From positions 1-8,869 of the forward strand of contig CAVOVI010000006.1 in the NCBI GenBank assembly GCA_963699825.1: 8,869 bases of DNA, in the 5' to 3' direction. Shown in pieces: positions 1 to 7,185 of the stretch. Under the pieces are notes generated by a model. That model saw only the letters and a list, made by a program, of their open reading frames with translations. It did not search any database and was not told the origin of the DNA. Source of the stretch: SPDF01 sp963699825 (GTDB taxonomy: Bacteria; Gemmatimonadota; Gemmatimonadetes; Gemmatimonadales; GWC2-71-9). The translations under genes and the position numbers were made by a program. Every line of letters begins with the position of its first letter. Position 1 is the first letter of the stretch.

Positions 1-1
1 G

Positions 2-41
2 GGGGAGACGGGGAGACGGGGAGACGGGGAGGCGGGGAGGC
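2..41. repeat. Five tandem copies of an 8-base G-rich unit
   Basis: Three copies of GGGGAGAC are followed by two of GGGGAGGC, with no gaps. The array starts at the window edge and may extend beyond it. The plus strand therefore carries five evenly spaced runs of at least four G separated by four bases, which could form a G-quadruplex. It lies downstream of the minus-strand gene ending at 102. No protein is encoded here. Confidence 0.9.
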
Positions 42-57
42 AGGGCCGACAGTCGCG

Positions 58-80
58 CCCCTCTCCAAGAGGGAGAGGGG
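58..80 (-). terminator. Hairpin terminator after the 102-1256 gene
   Basis: CCCCTCTCC (58-66) and GGAGAGGGG (72-80) are perfect inverted repeats, giving a 9-bp stem with the 5-base loop AAGAG. The hairpin begins about 20 bases past the stop codon of the minus-strand gene. No clear T tract follows on the minus strand, so it may be a weak terminator or a transcript-stabilising end. Confidence 0.6.
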
Positions 81-101
81 GTCGTGCGTGGGGGGGGCGA
101 C

Positions 102-1256
102 TCAAGTGGGACATTGCGGCGGCTGGGCGCCCGGGGGGAGCGGGCCCGGGTAATTCGCATCCGTTGGGACCTGGGACGCCTGGGCCATCGGCGGAAACGG
201 CGGCACTTGGAACTCGAGTGAAGGGCAGCCTGGCATCCACTTGAAGGGCGGCCCCTTGTTGATGCTGTAGATCATGAATTCGACGTCCGTCTCGATCACG
301 TCATTGCCGCTCATCTGGTTCATCATCGCCTCCGCCTTGTCAATCTGGCCCTGGACCATCGCCTTCTGCGACGCTGGCATCGCCGCGATCTGGGCCTTCA
401 TCTTCTCCATGTCGGCACGCATTTTCGCGACCTTTTTCGCCTCCTTGGGGTCCAGTTCCATGCCCCCCATCAGCCCGGTAATCCGCATCGTCCTCTTGCG
501 AGGCTCGTAGAGGCCGCTGAACACCAGATAGTCCCGTTCGTCGAGTTCGATGACGATGGGCACGGACTTCTTGCCCGCTTTCATCTGCCCTTCCATGCGG
601 AGGCGCAGCTGGACGTAAGAGGTGGCATCGATCCACATGCTTGCCCGCTCGAGCGCAAAGGTGGCCTCGCCCACCTGCTGCGCCGGCAGGCCCGGTGGCG
701 CGTCCGCACGAAGCAGGAAGGCATTCTTTCCCCAGACGGACTGCATGCCGACGAACCGCGCCTGGGCCGCGAACATCCCCGCGTCCACGTTCTCCTTCAT
801 GGCATCGTTGAAACTGGTGTTGGGCGGCGGACTTGCGGCGGCATCGAGAAACGCGTTGGCGCCGGCCAACATGCCGTCGATCTCCCCGGCACCCACCAGG
901 CCGGCCGCAGGGCTCCCGGCCATCTGCATGCTGAGCTCGTTGGCCATGTAGTTGATGCCGACCTTCATCCCCTGGGCCACCGCCGCAGGATCATACCCGG
1001 AGGGGGCGCCTCGCGCCTGCCACTCCTGCATCGGCACCAGGCGGTAGAGGGTCTCGGAGCCCCCTGGTGTGGTGAACGCCTCGTAGTAGAGCGGTGACTC
1101 CATCGCCCCCTGGACCCGCTGGATGATCGTGTAGTTCTGGACATCCGCCATCCGCTCGGCCTTCTTGGCGCGTGCGGTGGCGAGGATCTCCTGGGCGTCC
1201 TGGATCGGGGCCGCGGACAGGGCCGTGACCGCGAGCAGGGCGATGGCAGACAGCAT
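102..1256 (-). CDS. Exported protein of unknown function, possibly LolA-like fold
   Basis: This is a 384-residue exported protein that I do not recognise with certainty. Residues 1 to about 16 form a signal peptide (hydrophobic core, then SAAP). Residues 40-75 and 165-255 look like alternating beta-strands with many aromatic and Arg residues (NYTIIQRVQG, ATFALERASMWIDATSY), a pattern loosely resembling LolA-like periplasmic lipid-binding folds; that is a weak inference. Residues 268-315 are a Lys/Met/Glu-rich amphipathic helix, probably a coiled coil. The tail (350-384) is proline-rich, with single cysteines at 344 and 382. The start is well supported: AGGAG lies 6 bases upstream of the ATG and overlaps the TGA of the upstream gene 1267-1734, only 10 bases away. 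The two are almost certainly co-transcribed and translationally coupled from the promoter at 1781-1812. It probably acts in the periplasm or at the outer membrane. Confidence 0.85.
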   Translation of the reverse strand: MLSAIALLAVTALSAAPIQDAQEILATARAKKAERMADVQNYTIIQRVQGAMESPLYYEAFTTPGGSETLYRLVPMQEWQARGAPSGYDPAAVAQGMKVGINYMANELSMQMAGSPAAGLVGAGEIDGMLAGANAFLDAAASPPPNTSFNDAMKENVDAGMFAAQARFVGMQSVWGKNAFLLRADAPPGLPAQQVGEATFALERASMWIDATSYVQLRLRMEGQMKAGKKSVPIVIELDERDYLVFSGLYEPRKRTMRITGLMGGMELDPKEAKKVAKMRADMEKMKAQIAAMPASQKAMVQGQIDKAEAMMNQMSGNDVIETDVEFMIYSINKGPPFKWMPGCPSLEFQVPPFPPMAQASQVPTDANYPGPLPPGAQPPQCPT

Positions 1257-1269
1257 GGGTCGCTCCTCA
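1257..1269 (-). promoter_or_regulatory. Ribosome binding site overlapping the upstream stop codon
   Basis: On the minus strand the TGA of the 1267-1734 gene is part of TGAGGAG, so the Shine-Dalgarno of the next gene overlaps the stop codon. The ATG follows 6 bases after AGGAG. This arrangement favours termination-reinitiation coupling of the two genes. Confidence 0.7.
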
Positions 1270-1734
1270 GTCGAAGAACTTGGTGTAGAGGTTGCCGAGG
1301 CTCACCGTCTCGTCCTTGGTGCCGCCCGAGCTCGGGTAGGTGAACGCCTTTTCGTTGCCTCCGTAGGCGACCACGAAGCGATACTGCCGGACATAGGTGC
1401 AGCCGAAGTCGGCCTGCACCACGTCGGACCACTTCTGCCCCGCCCGCACAAACTGGTTCGTGCTCCAGAGCTTCTTCCAGGTTCCATACTGCGGCGAGAT
1501 GGAGGGCTTGGCCCGCACCTGCGACTCGGTGGAGATCTTCAGGTTGCTCGTGCCACTGTTGCTGGCCGTGATGGTCAGGTTACAGCCCGCCGAGCCATCC
1601 GGCAGGGTGACCGGACTGACCGCCGTCACCCCGACGAACGGCTCGCCACTGTGCTCTGCCGCGGACGTGCCCATGGCAGCAGCCGCTGTCAATGCCGCCG
1701 CCAATCCGACGGCCGTCGCAAATTCAATCCGCAT
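1267..1734 (-). CDS. Small secreted two-cysteine protein, paralogue A
   Basis: This is a 155-residue secreted protein of unknown function. Residues 1 to about 26 are a signal peptide with an Ala-rich core ending near TSAAE. The mature part starts its conserved region at GCNLTI (50-55) and has W86, ADFGC (108-112), RQYRF (116-120), YPSS (133-136) and TVSLGNL (143-149). The two cysteines C51 and C112 probably form a disulfide. The same order of motifs occurs in 7555-8037 (GCRHTI, TDFGC, RRWRF, YPSS, TVDLGDL) and, more diverged, in 2553-2981, so the three are paralogues. The strand-rich pattern suggests a beta-sandwich. AGGAGG lies 5 bases before the ATG. It is the first gene of an operon with 102-1256 and is driven by the GTGGCGG-N17-CGTT element at 1781-1812. 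Confidence 0.88.
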   Translation of the reverse strand: MRIEFATAVGLAAALTAAAAMGTSAAEHSGEPFVGVTAVSPVTLPDGSAGCNLTITASNSGTSNLKISTESQVRAKPSISPQYGTWKKLWSTNQFVRAGQKWSDVVQADFGCTYVRQYRFVVAYGGNEKAFTYPSSGGTKDETVSLGNLYTKFFD

Positions 1735-1780
1735 CCTGGCCTCCTGGTTTGTGCTGGGGAGTGTTCACGTTTCCACCCCC

Positions 1781-1812
1781 CTTGAACGCAGTTCGGGGGC
1801 GGACCCCGCCAC
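1781..1812 (-). promoter_or_regulatory. Shared promoter element for 1267-1734 / 102-1256
   Basis: Read on the minus strand, GTGGCGG (1806-1812) is followed after exactly 17 bases by CGTTCAAG (1781-1788). The CGTT lies about 50 bases before the ATG at 1734. This is one of six elements in the window with the same two boxes and spacing. A GAAC-GCA-GTTC dyad overlaps the downstream box. Confidence 0.75.
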
Positions 1813-1835
1813 CCGGCCCGGCCCACGGGAGCCAC

Positions 1836-1867
1836 GTGGCGGGAACCGGGACCGCTTCCCGTTGAGG
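1836..1867 (+). promoter_or_regulatory. Shared promoter element for 1893-2492
   Basis: GTGGCGG (1836-1842) is followed after 17 bases by CGTTGAGG (1860-1867). The CGTT lies about 29 bases before the ATG at 1893, the shortest distance of the six copies. It is divergent from, and 23 bases away from, the element at 1781-1812, so both directions of this intergenic region use the same signal. Confidence 0.75.
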
Positions 1868-1892
1868 AAGCATCCCCTTTCCCGGAGACGGA

Positions 1893-2492
1893 ATGCGATT
1901 CGGATATACCTCCACGGTCCTGTGCGCAGTGGCGTGGACCGCCCTGGTAGCTCCCGCAGTCGTCGGCCAAACCCATCGGGCCACCGCGGCCCCCCAATCA
2001 GTCGTAGCGCCGGTGCAACTCTGGCTGGACAGCAGGACCGCCCCATCGGCACCCACCAGCGTCACCGCCTCCATTGGCCAGATCCTGGGCCGCCAGACGG
2101 TCGTGACCGCCAGACTGGATGCCACCCTGGAGGCGGTGCTCTTCGTGGCGGTGGTGGACGGGGGACGCGTCATCTGTCAGGCGGAGTCGAAGCCCTTCGA
2201 CATCCCGGCGGCCGCCGCCGCGCAGGGCGCGCCGCTCGGCCGGATGATCGGCGCCTTCCCAGACGTCTGCTTCATGCCGATCAGTGACGAAGCCGGGGCC
2301 TATTACGCCCTCGGCAACACGCCGGTCTCGGCGGCGGCGTTTGCGACTGGATCCGGCGAGATGCTCCTCGACGGCATTTTCGATGCACCGCGGTCCATCA
2401 AGAGCGGCCGCGCGCTGCTCACCGCAATCCTCCCCGCCTCGAAGTCCTCGCGGAAAAGCGCGCAGGCGATCCCGATGATGATCGGGTTGTAA
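1893..2492 (+). CDS. Secreted protein of unknown function
   Basis: This is a 199-residue exported protein that I do not recognise. Residues 1 to about 25 are a signal peptide (hydrophobic core, then PAVVGQ); there is no lipobox. The mature chain has strand-like stretches (PVQLWLDSR near 40-48, TVVTARLDATLEAVLFVAVVDGG at 69-91), then an Ala-rich linker (105-111). Two mature cysteines, C95 and C126, may pair. The region 121-165 is rich in small residues, and the C-terminus (170-199) is basic and then hydrophobic. It does not carry the DFGC / RWRF motifs of the three small secreted paralogues, though the two-cysteine exported layout is similar. GGAG lies just upstream of the ATG. It is transcribed alone, divergently from 1267-1734, from its own copy of the shared promoter element. 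Its membership in the same putative regulon is the only clue to its role. Confidence 0.8.
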   Translation: MRFGYTSTVLCAVAWTALVAPAVVGQTHRATAAPQSVVAPVQLWLDSRTAPSAPTSVTASIGQILGRQTVVTARLDATLEAVLFVAVVDGGRVICQAESKPFDIPAAAAAQGAPLGRMIGAFPDVCFMPISDEAGAYYALGNTPVSAAAFATGSGEMLLDGIFDAPRSIKSGRALLTAILPASKSSRKSAQAIPMMIGL

Positions 2493-2499
2493 ACGGAAT

Positions 2500-2526
2500 G
2501 CGCCGACAGTCAGGTGCTGTCGGCGC
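2500..2526. terminator. Bidirectional hairpin between convergent genes
   Basis: GCGCCGACAG (2500-2509) and CTGTCGGCGC (2517-2526) form a perfect 10-bp stem with a 7-base loop. It starts 8 bases after the stop codon of the plus-strand gene and lies 26 bases beyond the stop of the minus-strand gene, so it can serve both. There is no clear T tract on either side. Confidence 0.7.
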
Positions 2527-2552
2527 GGTGTCCAGGATCGGACGTCGGTGAC

Positions 2553-2981
2553 TCAGAAGTGTGTGGCGAGATTCGCGAGATTGACCGATTGGCTCTTGTC
2601 GTACGGGCCTCCATCCGAACTGATCGTCTTTGTATAGAAGTCAGTGCCCCGCTTGAGCTTGAAGCGCCAGTACCTGAGCGAGTTGCAATTCCCCGCGGCA
2701 TCATATGTTCGGCTCATCGTCGCCCCAGGAGCGACCCGATGATTCTGAATCTTGAGCTTCACGTAACTGCTGCCGATGCCGCCCGGGCGCTTGACCTCAC
2801 TATCATAGAGCATGACCCAAATGTCGGCCGTACCCTTGTTCGTGGCTGAGATATTCACGGGGCAGGTCGTTTCGACGGCAGCGAGACCGTCCGGCCCGGC
2901 CGGGGGTGGCGATGCAGCCCCCGATGCCACGAACAGGGTGGCAAGGACGGCGATCGGTGTGAAGTAGAGTCCTGGGGTCAT
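2553..2981 (-). CDS. Small secreted two-cysteine protein, paralogue B
   Basis: This is a 142-residue secreted protein of unknown function. Residues 1 to about 23 are a signal peptide (VLATLFVASGAAS). The mature chain shares a motif order with 1267-1734 and 7555-8037: TCPVNISATNKGT (39-51, compare GCNLTITASNSGT), a central Val/Gly-rich part with a VAPG turn (83-86), NCNSLRYWRF (98-107, compare DFGC then RRWRF), and SVNLANL (132-138, compare TVSLGNL). C40 and C99 match the two conserved cysteines. It is the most diverged of the three, lacking the YPSS motif and the DFG before the second cysteine. GGAGG lies 5 bases before the ATG. It is downstream of the OmpA-family gene on the same strand but has its own promoter element at 3027-3058. 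Its 3' end converges on 1893-2492. Confidence 0.86.
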   Translation of the reverse strand: MTPGLYFTPIAVLATLFVASGAASPPPAGPDGLAAVETTCPVNISATNKGTADIWVMLYDSEVKRPGGIGSSYVKLKIQNHRVAPGATMSRTYDAAGNCNSLRYWRFKLKRGTDFYTKTISSDGGPYDKSQSVNLANLATHF

Positions 2982-3026
2982 TGATGCCTCCGTGGGTTGG
3001 GCGAATCGGCACGAACCTCCGATTCA

Positions 3027-3058
3027 GGTAAACGTCGAACCGATCCGAATCCCGCCAC
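3027..3058 (-). promoter_or_regulatory. Shared promoter element for 2553-2981
   Basis: On the minus strand GTGGCGG (3052-3058) is followed after 17 bases by CGTTTACC (3027-3034). The CGTT lies about 49 bases before the ATG at 2981. It is the copy with the most divergent bases after CGTT. It lies in the 94-base gap after the OmpA-family stop codon, so 2553-2981 need not depend on readthrough. Confidence 0.72.
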
Positions 3059-3075
3059 TTCCCCGGCGCCTCCAG

Positions 3076-4392
3076 TCATCCACCCACCCGCACCAGGTCC
3101 ACCCGTCGGTTCTGCGCCTTCCCCTCCGGCGTGTCGTTGCTGGTCAGCGGCTTTGTCTCCCCGAAGCCCATCGCCTCGAGCCGATCCGCGTCAATCTTCA
3201 TTTCCGACACGAGATACTCCAGCACCGCCGCCGCGCGCCGCTCGGAGAGGTCCTGGTTGAATTCCGTGGCGCCGTCGCTGTCGGTGTGCCCCTCGATGGC
3301 GATCCGGAGATCGGGATTCGCCTGCAGCATCGTCCCGATCTCGAGGAGCGTCGGCGTCGATTCGGGCCGGATGCGCGCGCTGTTGGTCGCGAAGAGCACG
3401 CCGTGAGAGCTCACCCTGCCCTCCTCGACCAGTCGGTCATACAGGTCCTTGCCCCCGCCCGCCACTTGCACCGTACCGATGAGGATCGGATAGTCCGGCG
3501 AGGCCGAGCCCACCGCCAGGAACAACGTGTCGCTCCGCGGGAAGACGGCGTTGGGGACGTTGGCCACCCGCTGTTCTCCGATGTACATCTTCATGTGCTC
3601 ACCGTCGGCCATGACCCGGACCGCGACAATCGACTTCTGCATCTTCCGGGTATCCATCGTGGTCATGACGGTCGGTCCTGCCGGCCCGACCGGCGAGATC
3701 CCCGCGCGGGACAGCGACACGTCCACCACCGACCCCTGGTAGGTTCGCGCAGGCCCCTGATAGGCGCGGCCCGGCATCAACCTGGCGTACCCGTTGCCGT
3801 GCGTCACGTTGACGCTGTATTCAAGGGTGAATTGCTCCGGAAGCGTTTCCGGCAGCGGTATGGCGAAGATGCCCGACGACGTGGCCCGCACGTAGCGGAC
3901 CCCCTCCACGTCCACGACCTCGAAATTCCCCTGACTCAGCACGAACCGCCGGGGGAAATCTCCCACGACGTCGCGCGTGTAGTCGTCGTAGAAGAGGAGC
4001 TTCTCGCCGGGCTGGAAGTCGTAGTTGGCCCACGCGCCTTCCCCAGGCCGCGAAGCCGAACCGGTCTCCTGTGCGATGCGCGCGCCTTCCTCGGGGTCGG
4101 AGACCGGCTGCCCCTTCTTGTCCAGCAGCACCTCCCCGTCGTCATCGGTCAGCACGACGTCCTGGCCCGACTTCTCCGCGCTCTTGATGCACTGGAGGTT
4201 GTCGAAGGCACACTGGACCGACCCGCGGACGATCTTGTCCACCTGGCTGTTGGTTTCGGATTCCGCCGCTTCCTTGACGGTCTTCTTGAGGTTCTTGAAG
4301 AACTGGGCGTCGGCTGTCCCGGGAGCCGCCGCGAGGGCGAGGAGGATCAGGACGATCCCCGCGGCGAGGGGTGGGCGCCAGGTCGAGGGCAT
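3076..4392 (-). CDS. OmpA-family outer-membrane / peptidoglycan-binding protein
   Basis: This is a 438-residue exported protein with three parts. Residues 1-29 are a signal peptide ending TADA before QFF. Residues 30-110 are a charged helical segment with a possible C61-C68 pair. Residues 130-312 form a beta-rich region (LLFYDDYTRDVVGDFP, then EQFTLEYSVNV) resembling the jelly-roll/concanavalin-like domain seen in some OmpA-family proteins. Residues 330-436 are an OmpA C-terminal domain: GVLFATNSA (331-339), EGHTDSDG (367-374), LSERRA (382-387) and NRRVDL (428-433). D371 and R386 match the residues that bind diaminopimelate in peptidoglycan. AAGGAG lies 7 bases before the ATG. It probably links the outer membrane or a periplasmic ligand to the cell wall. 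It lies downstream of the kinase on the same strand but has its own copy of the shared promoter element, so it is likely a regulon target. Confidence 0.92.
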   Translation of the reverse strand: MPSTWRPPLAAGIVLILLALAAAPGTADAQFFKNLKKTVKEAAESETNSQVDKIVRGSVQCAFDNLQCIKSAEKSGQDVVLTDDDGEVLLDKKGQPVSDPEEGARIAQETGSASRPGEGAWANYDFQPGEKLLFYDDYTRDVVGDFPRRFVLSQGNFEVVDVEGVRYVRATSSGIFAIPLPETLPEQFTLEYSVNVTHGNGYARLMPGRAYQGPARTYQGSVVDVSLSRAGISPVGPAGPTVMTTMDTRKMQKSIVAVRVMADGEHMKMYIGEQRVANVPNAVFPRSDTLFLAVGSASPDYPILIGTVQVAGGGKDLYDRLVEEGRVSSHGVLFATNSARIRPESTPTLLEIGTMLQANPDLRIAIEGHTDSDGATEFNQDLSERRAAAVLEYLVSEMKIDADRLEAMGFGETKPLTSNDTPEGKAQNRRVDLVRVGG

Positions 4393-4437
4393 CGGATGGC
4401 TCCTTGCGTGACGGTGACTCGAAGGGTCCTTCCCCCT

Positions 4438-4469
4438 CCTGAACGGATTCGGGGGGTGGATTCCGCCAC
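4438..4469 (-). promoter_or_regulatory. Shared promoter element for the OmpA-family gene
   Basis: On the minus strand GTGGCGG (4463-4469) is followed after 17 bases by CGTTCAGG (4438-4445). The CGTT lies about 49 bases before the ATG at 4392, matching the copies at 1781-1812 and 3027-3058. It lies in the 138-base gap after the kinase stop codon. Confidence 0.75.
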
Positions 4470-4530
4470 GGGAACTGCCGGTGCGCCTGGGATGGTTGAC
4501 TGGGGTGGGTGACTGCGGCCGTGCGGTCCC

Positions 4531-7185
4531 CTAGTGGGACTGTGCAGGGTCTATCGGAAGTGCCGCAAGCGCATTCCCGCACTCTTCCCGATGCTCCTTG
4601 CGGATCCCCTCCGTGCGTTCCATGCGCTGCACCGCCGAGTCGAGCAGGACGCGCGCGCCCGAGGTGTCGCCCAGCAGCGCCTGGGCGCGGCCGAGCCGAC
4701 AGTCGGCCACGATTGCCGCGGGGTGCCCGGTGGGCACCTTGTCCCGCAGGATGTCAGCCGCCCCGGACGCCACGCGCTCCGCCGTCGTCCCATCGCCCCC
4801 CCGGAGCAGGATGTCGGCGCGGGTCAGCATCGGAAAGGCGACGATGAAGGAGCCTGGGGGCATGACGCGCCGATAGATCCGCTCCGCCTCTCGGGCCAGC
4901 GAGTCGGCCTCCCGATAGCGGCCCTGCTCGGCGACGGCGACCGCGAGGTTCTGGTAGCCATCGGCCACCAACGAGTGGAACGGGCCGTAGATCCGGAGCT
5001 TCGCCTCCAGCAGGTCCCGGTAGATGCCCTCCGACTCGGCGTGCCGACCTGCGTTGGTCATCAACACTCCGAGGTTGTTCCGGACTGACATCGTGAAGTT
5101 GTGTTCCGCGCCCAGGCGGCGGTCGAAGATCGCGACTGCCCGTTCCATCAGTGGGATGGCCGGGGCGACCTGGCCCCGAGTCCCGAGCGTCTGCCCCAGC
5201 GTGTGTGCCGCCATCGCCGTGCTCACCGCGTCGGGCCCATCATCGAGCTCGAAGAGCTCCAGCGCCTCGCGGGCGGCTGCTTCGGCCTCCTCGAGTCGAT
5301 GGACGGCACGGTAGTCGTCCGACAGCCGTCGGAGAGCCTCCCCCAGCTGCTTGCTGCCGGCGGACCGCAGCAGGGCCACCCCTTCCTCCGCCAGCCCGAC
5401 CGCCGCCGCCGGATCGACATTTCCGTCGAGCAACGCGAGGGCCAGGAGGGTCCTGCCCTCACGTTCGGGGTCGACGGGCACCCGGCCACGCTCCACCTCG
5501 AGGCGACGCACCAGCAGCTGACGGGACGAGTCATACTGAGTCGCACCGCCCAGCAGGTAGGCCAGTTCACCCAGGTCGTCCGCGAATTCGCGCGAGAGCG
5601 TATCACCGACCACGATTCTGAGCGCCACCGCGTCGCTGACTGCCGACGTCGCCGGGCCAGTCTGGTCGAGCTTCGAGAACACTGCACCGATGGCGGACAG
5701 GAGGTCGGCCTGGAGCTCAGGCTCCGCCTGAAACTCGTCCCGCACCCGTGCTTCCCCGATCTGGAGCGCTTCGACCACGGTAATGCTGCGCCCTCGTTCC
5801 GGGTCCGCGGGGGACAGGGGGTCGGCGCTCTCGAACAGGTCCACGAGGAAGGCCTGGGTTGCCTGCGCCCGTCGGGAGGCCGCGGTCGCGATGTCCCGTT
5901 CCCGCTCGAGTCGTCGATTGTGCCTGGCCAGCGTTCCGATGAACAGCATGATCCCGACGAGCACCACGGTGACGCCGGGGAGAACGGCCGGATGCCGGCC
6001 CATGAACTTGCGTGCCCGGTACGCGACGGATTCTGGATGCGCCGCGATCGGGAGGCCCCGCAGGTGCCGGCGAATATCCGACGCGAGCTCGCTTGCCGAG
6101 GTGTACCGCTCTTCGGGCCCGAGGCGAAGGGCCGTGGTGACAATGATGTCGAGATCGCCGCGCAACTCCCGGGCGAGGTGCACGGGGGTCGTGCCGCGGT
6201 CAGCGGCGCGGGACTCCGGGACGGGCGTCTTCGTCACCGCGAGTTCAGCGGTACGGCTGGGGCGTACGGGCGCATCCCTCGAGTCCGAGCTGCGCGGCTC
6301 GGGGCGAACCCCTGTGAGCAGTTCCCGCAACAGCAGGCCGAGCTGGTAGACGTCGGTAGCGGTGGTGATCCGTCCGCCCTCCAGTTGTTCCGGGCTCGCG
6401 TAGGTGGGGGTCAGCGGCCGCCCGCCGACATCCGTTTCGCCGCCATCGTCCTCGAGCAGCTTGGCGATGCCAAAATCCAGCAGCTTCACCCGGCCATCGG
6501 CGCCGACCAGGATATTCGACGGTTTGATATCCCGGTGGACCACCAGCTGGCGGTGTGCCGACTGTACGGCATCGGCGACTTCCAGGAAGAGTCGGAGTCG
6601 GGCCCGCACGCCAAGCCGGAGCTCATCGGCCCAGGCGGTGATGCGCTTTCCCTCCACCAGCTCCATCACCAGGTACGGCCTGCCATCGGCGGTGGAACCG
6701 CCATCGAGGAGGCGTGCGATGTTGGGATGGGAAAGCGAGGAGAGGATCTGTCGTTCGACGAGGAACCGGCGGATGAGATCGTCGGTATCGAGGCCGCGGC
6801 GCAGGATCTTGAGCGCGACGCGCTGCTGATAGGTGCCATCTGATCGCTCGGCCTCGTACACGGTGGCCATTCCGCCCCGGCCGAGGTGCCGAATGATCCG
6901 ATAGCGATCGACCTCGGTCCCCGGCGCCAGCGCGCCGGCATCCCCTCCACCCTGGCCCGCAGCGAACGCCCCGAGGACGACGGGGTCCGACGGGGAGGTC
7001 ACGCGCCCGGTGTCGGAGTCCAGCCGATCCAGGAGGCGAAGGACCAGGTCACGGAGTTCCTCGTCGCCCTTCGCGCTTCGGCGGACGAACGCGACCCGCT
7101 CGGAGGCAGGGTGATCCAGCGCCTCCGCCAGCAACCGGTCGACGTCGTCCCAGCGCTCCCAGAGCAGCGGGCTATCGGGCGTCAT
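4531..7185 (-). CDS. Transmembrane Ser/Thr protein kinase with TPR sensor region
   Basis: This 884-residue PknB-type kinase phosphorylates protein Ser/Thr at the inner membrane. Residues 8-60 are the helical leader usual in this family (WERWDDVDRLLAEAL). The kinase domain covers about 95-375: Gly loop GRGGMATVY (102-110), catalytic Lys K126 in VALK, helix-C Glu E144, HRDIKPSN (217-224, D219 catalytic), DFG at 237-239, SPE at 264-266 and D278. All catalytic residues are present, so it should be active. One transmembrane helix lies at about 399-418. Residues 440-855 are helical TPR-like repeats; the clearest, near 655-770, resemble kinesin-light-chain type TPRs. The ATG overlaps a TGA (ATGA) of a short upstream reading frame, and only GGGAG touching the ATG could serve as a ribosome site, so translation is probably coupled. 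It normally pairs with an adjacent ECF sigma gene, here reduced to a remnant. Confidence 0.95.
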   Translation of the reverse strand: MTPDSPLLWERWDDVDRLLAEALDHPASERVAFVRRSAKGDEELRDLVLRLLDRLDSDTGRVTSPSDPVVLGAFAAGQGGGDAGALAPGTEVDRYRIIRHLGRGGMATVYEAERSDGTYQQRVALKILRRGLDTDDLIRRFLVERQILSSLSHPNIARLLDGGSTADGRPYLVMELVEGKRITAWADELRLGVRARLRLFLEVADAVQSAHRQLVVHRDIKPSNILVGADGRVKLLDFGIAKLLEDDGGETDVGGRPLTPTYASPEQLEGGRITTATDVYQLGLLLRELLTGVRPEPRSSDSRDAPVRPSRTAELAVTKTPVPESRAADRGTTPVHLARELRGDLDIIVTTALRLGPEERYTSASELASDIRRHLRGLPIAAHPESVAYRARKFMGRHPAVLPGVTVVLVGIMLFIGTLARHNRRLERERDIATAASRRAQATQAFLVDLFESADPLSPADPERGRSITVVEALQIGEARVRDEFQAEPELQADLLSAIGAVFSKLDQTGPATSAVSDAVALRIVVGDTLSREFADDLGELAYLLGGATQYDSSRQLLVRRLEVERGRVPVDPEREGRTLLALALLDGNVDPAAAVGLAEEGVALLRSAGSKQLGEALRRLSDDYRAVHRLEEAEAAAREALELFELDDGPDAVSTAMAAHTLGQTLGTRGQVAPAIPLMERAVAIFDRRLGAEHNFTMSVRNNLGVLMTNAGRHAESEGIYRDLLEAKLRIYGPFHSLVADGYQNLAVAVAEQGRYREADSLAREAERIYRRVMPPGSFIVAFPMLTRADILLRGGDGTTAERVASGAADILRDKVPTGHPAAIVADCRLGRAQALLGDTSGARVLLDSAVQRMERTEGIRKEHREECGNALAALPIDPAQSH

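Noticed and set aside
2145..2151. GTGGCGG inside 1893-2492 as an internal promoter
   Set aside because: No CGTT occurs at the 17-base spacing and no same-strand gene follows.
1893..2492. Gene 1893-2492 as a fourth member of the two-cysteine secreted family
   Set aside because: It is exported and has two mature cysteines, but lacks the DFGC, RWRF and final TV-x-L motifs, and its cysteines are only 31 apart.
2992..4512. Plus-strand open frame of 506 codons opposite the OmpA-family gene
   Set aside because: It lies over a clear OmpA-domain gene, spans its promoter, and has an Arg/His/Pro-rich composition typical of a shadow frame.
4526..4540. Short inverted repeat GTCCC/GGGAC at the kinase stop codon as a terminator
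   Set aside because: The stem is only 5 bp, overlaps the stop codon and has no T tract; such repeats are frequent by chance in this composition.
5101..6843. Long plus-strand open frame of 580 codons opposite the kinase
   Set aside because: It is antisense to a kinase with all catalytic motifs; its translation is rich in Arg, Gly and His without domains. GC-rich DNA keeps such frames open by codon bias.
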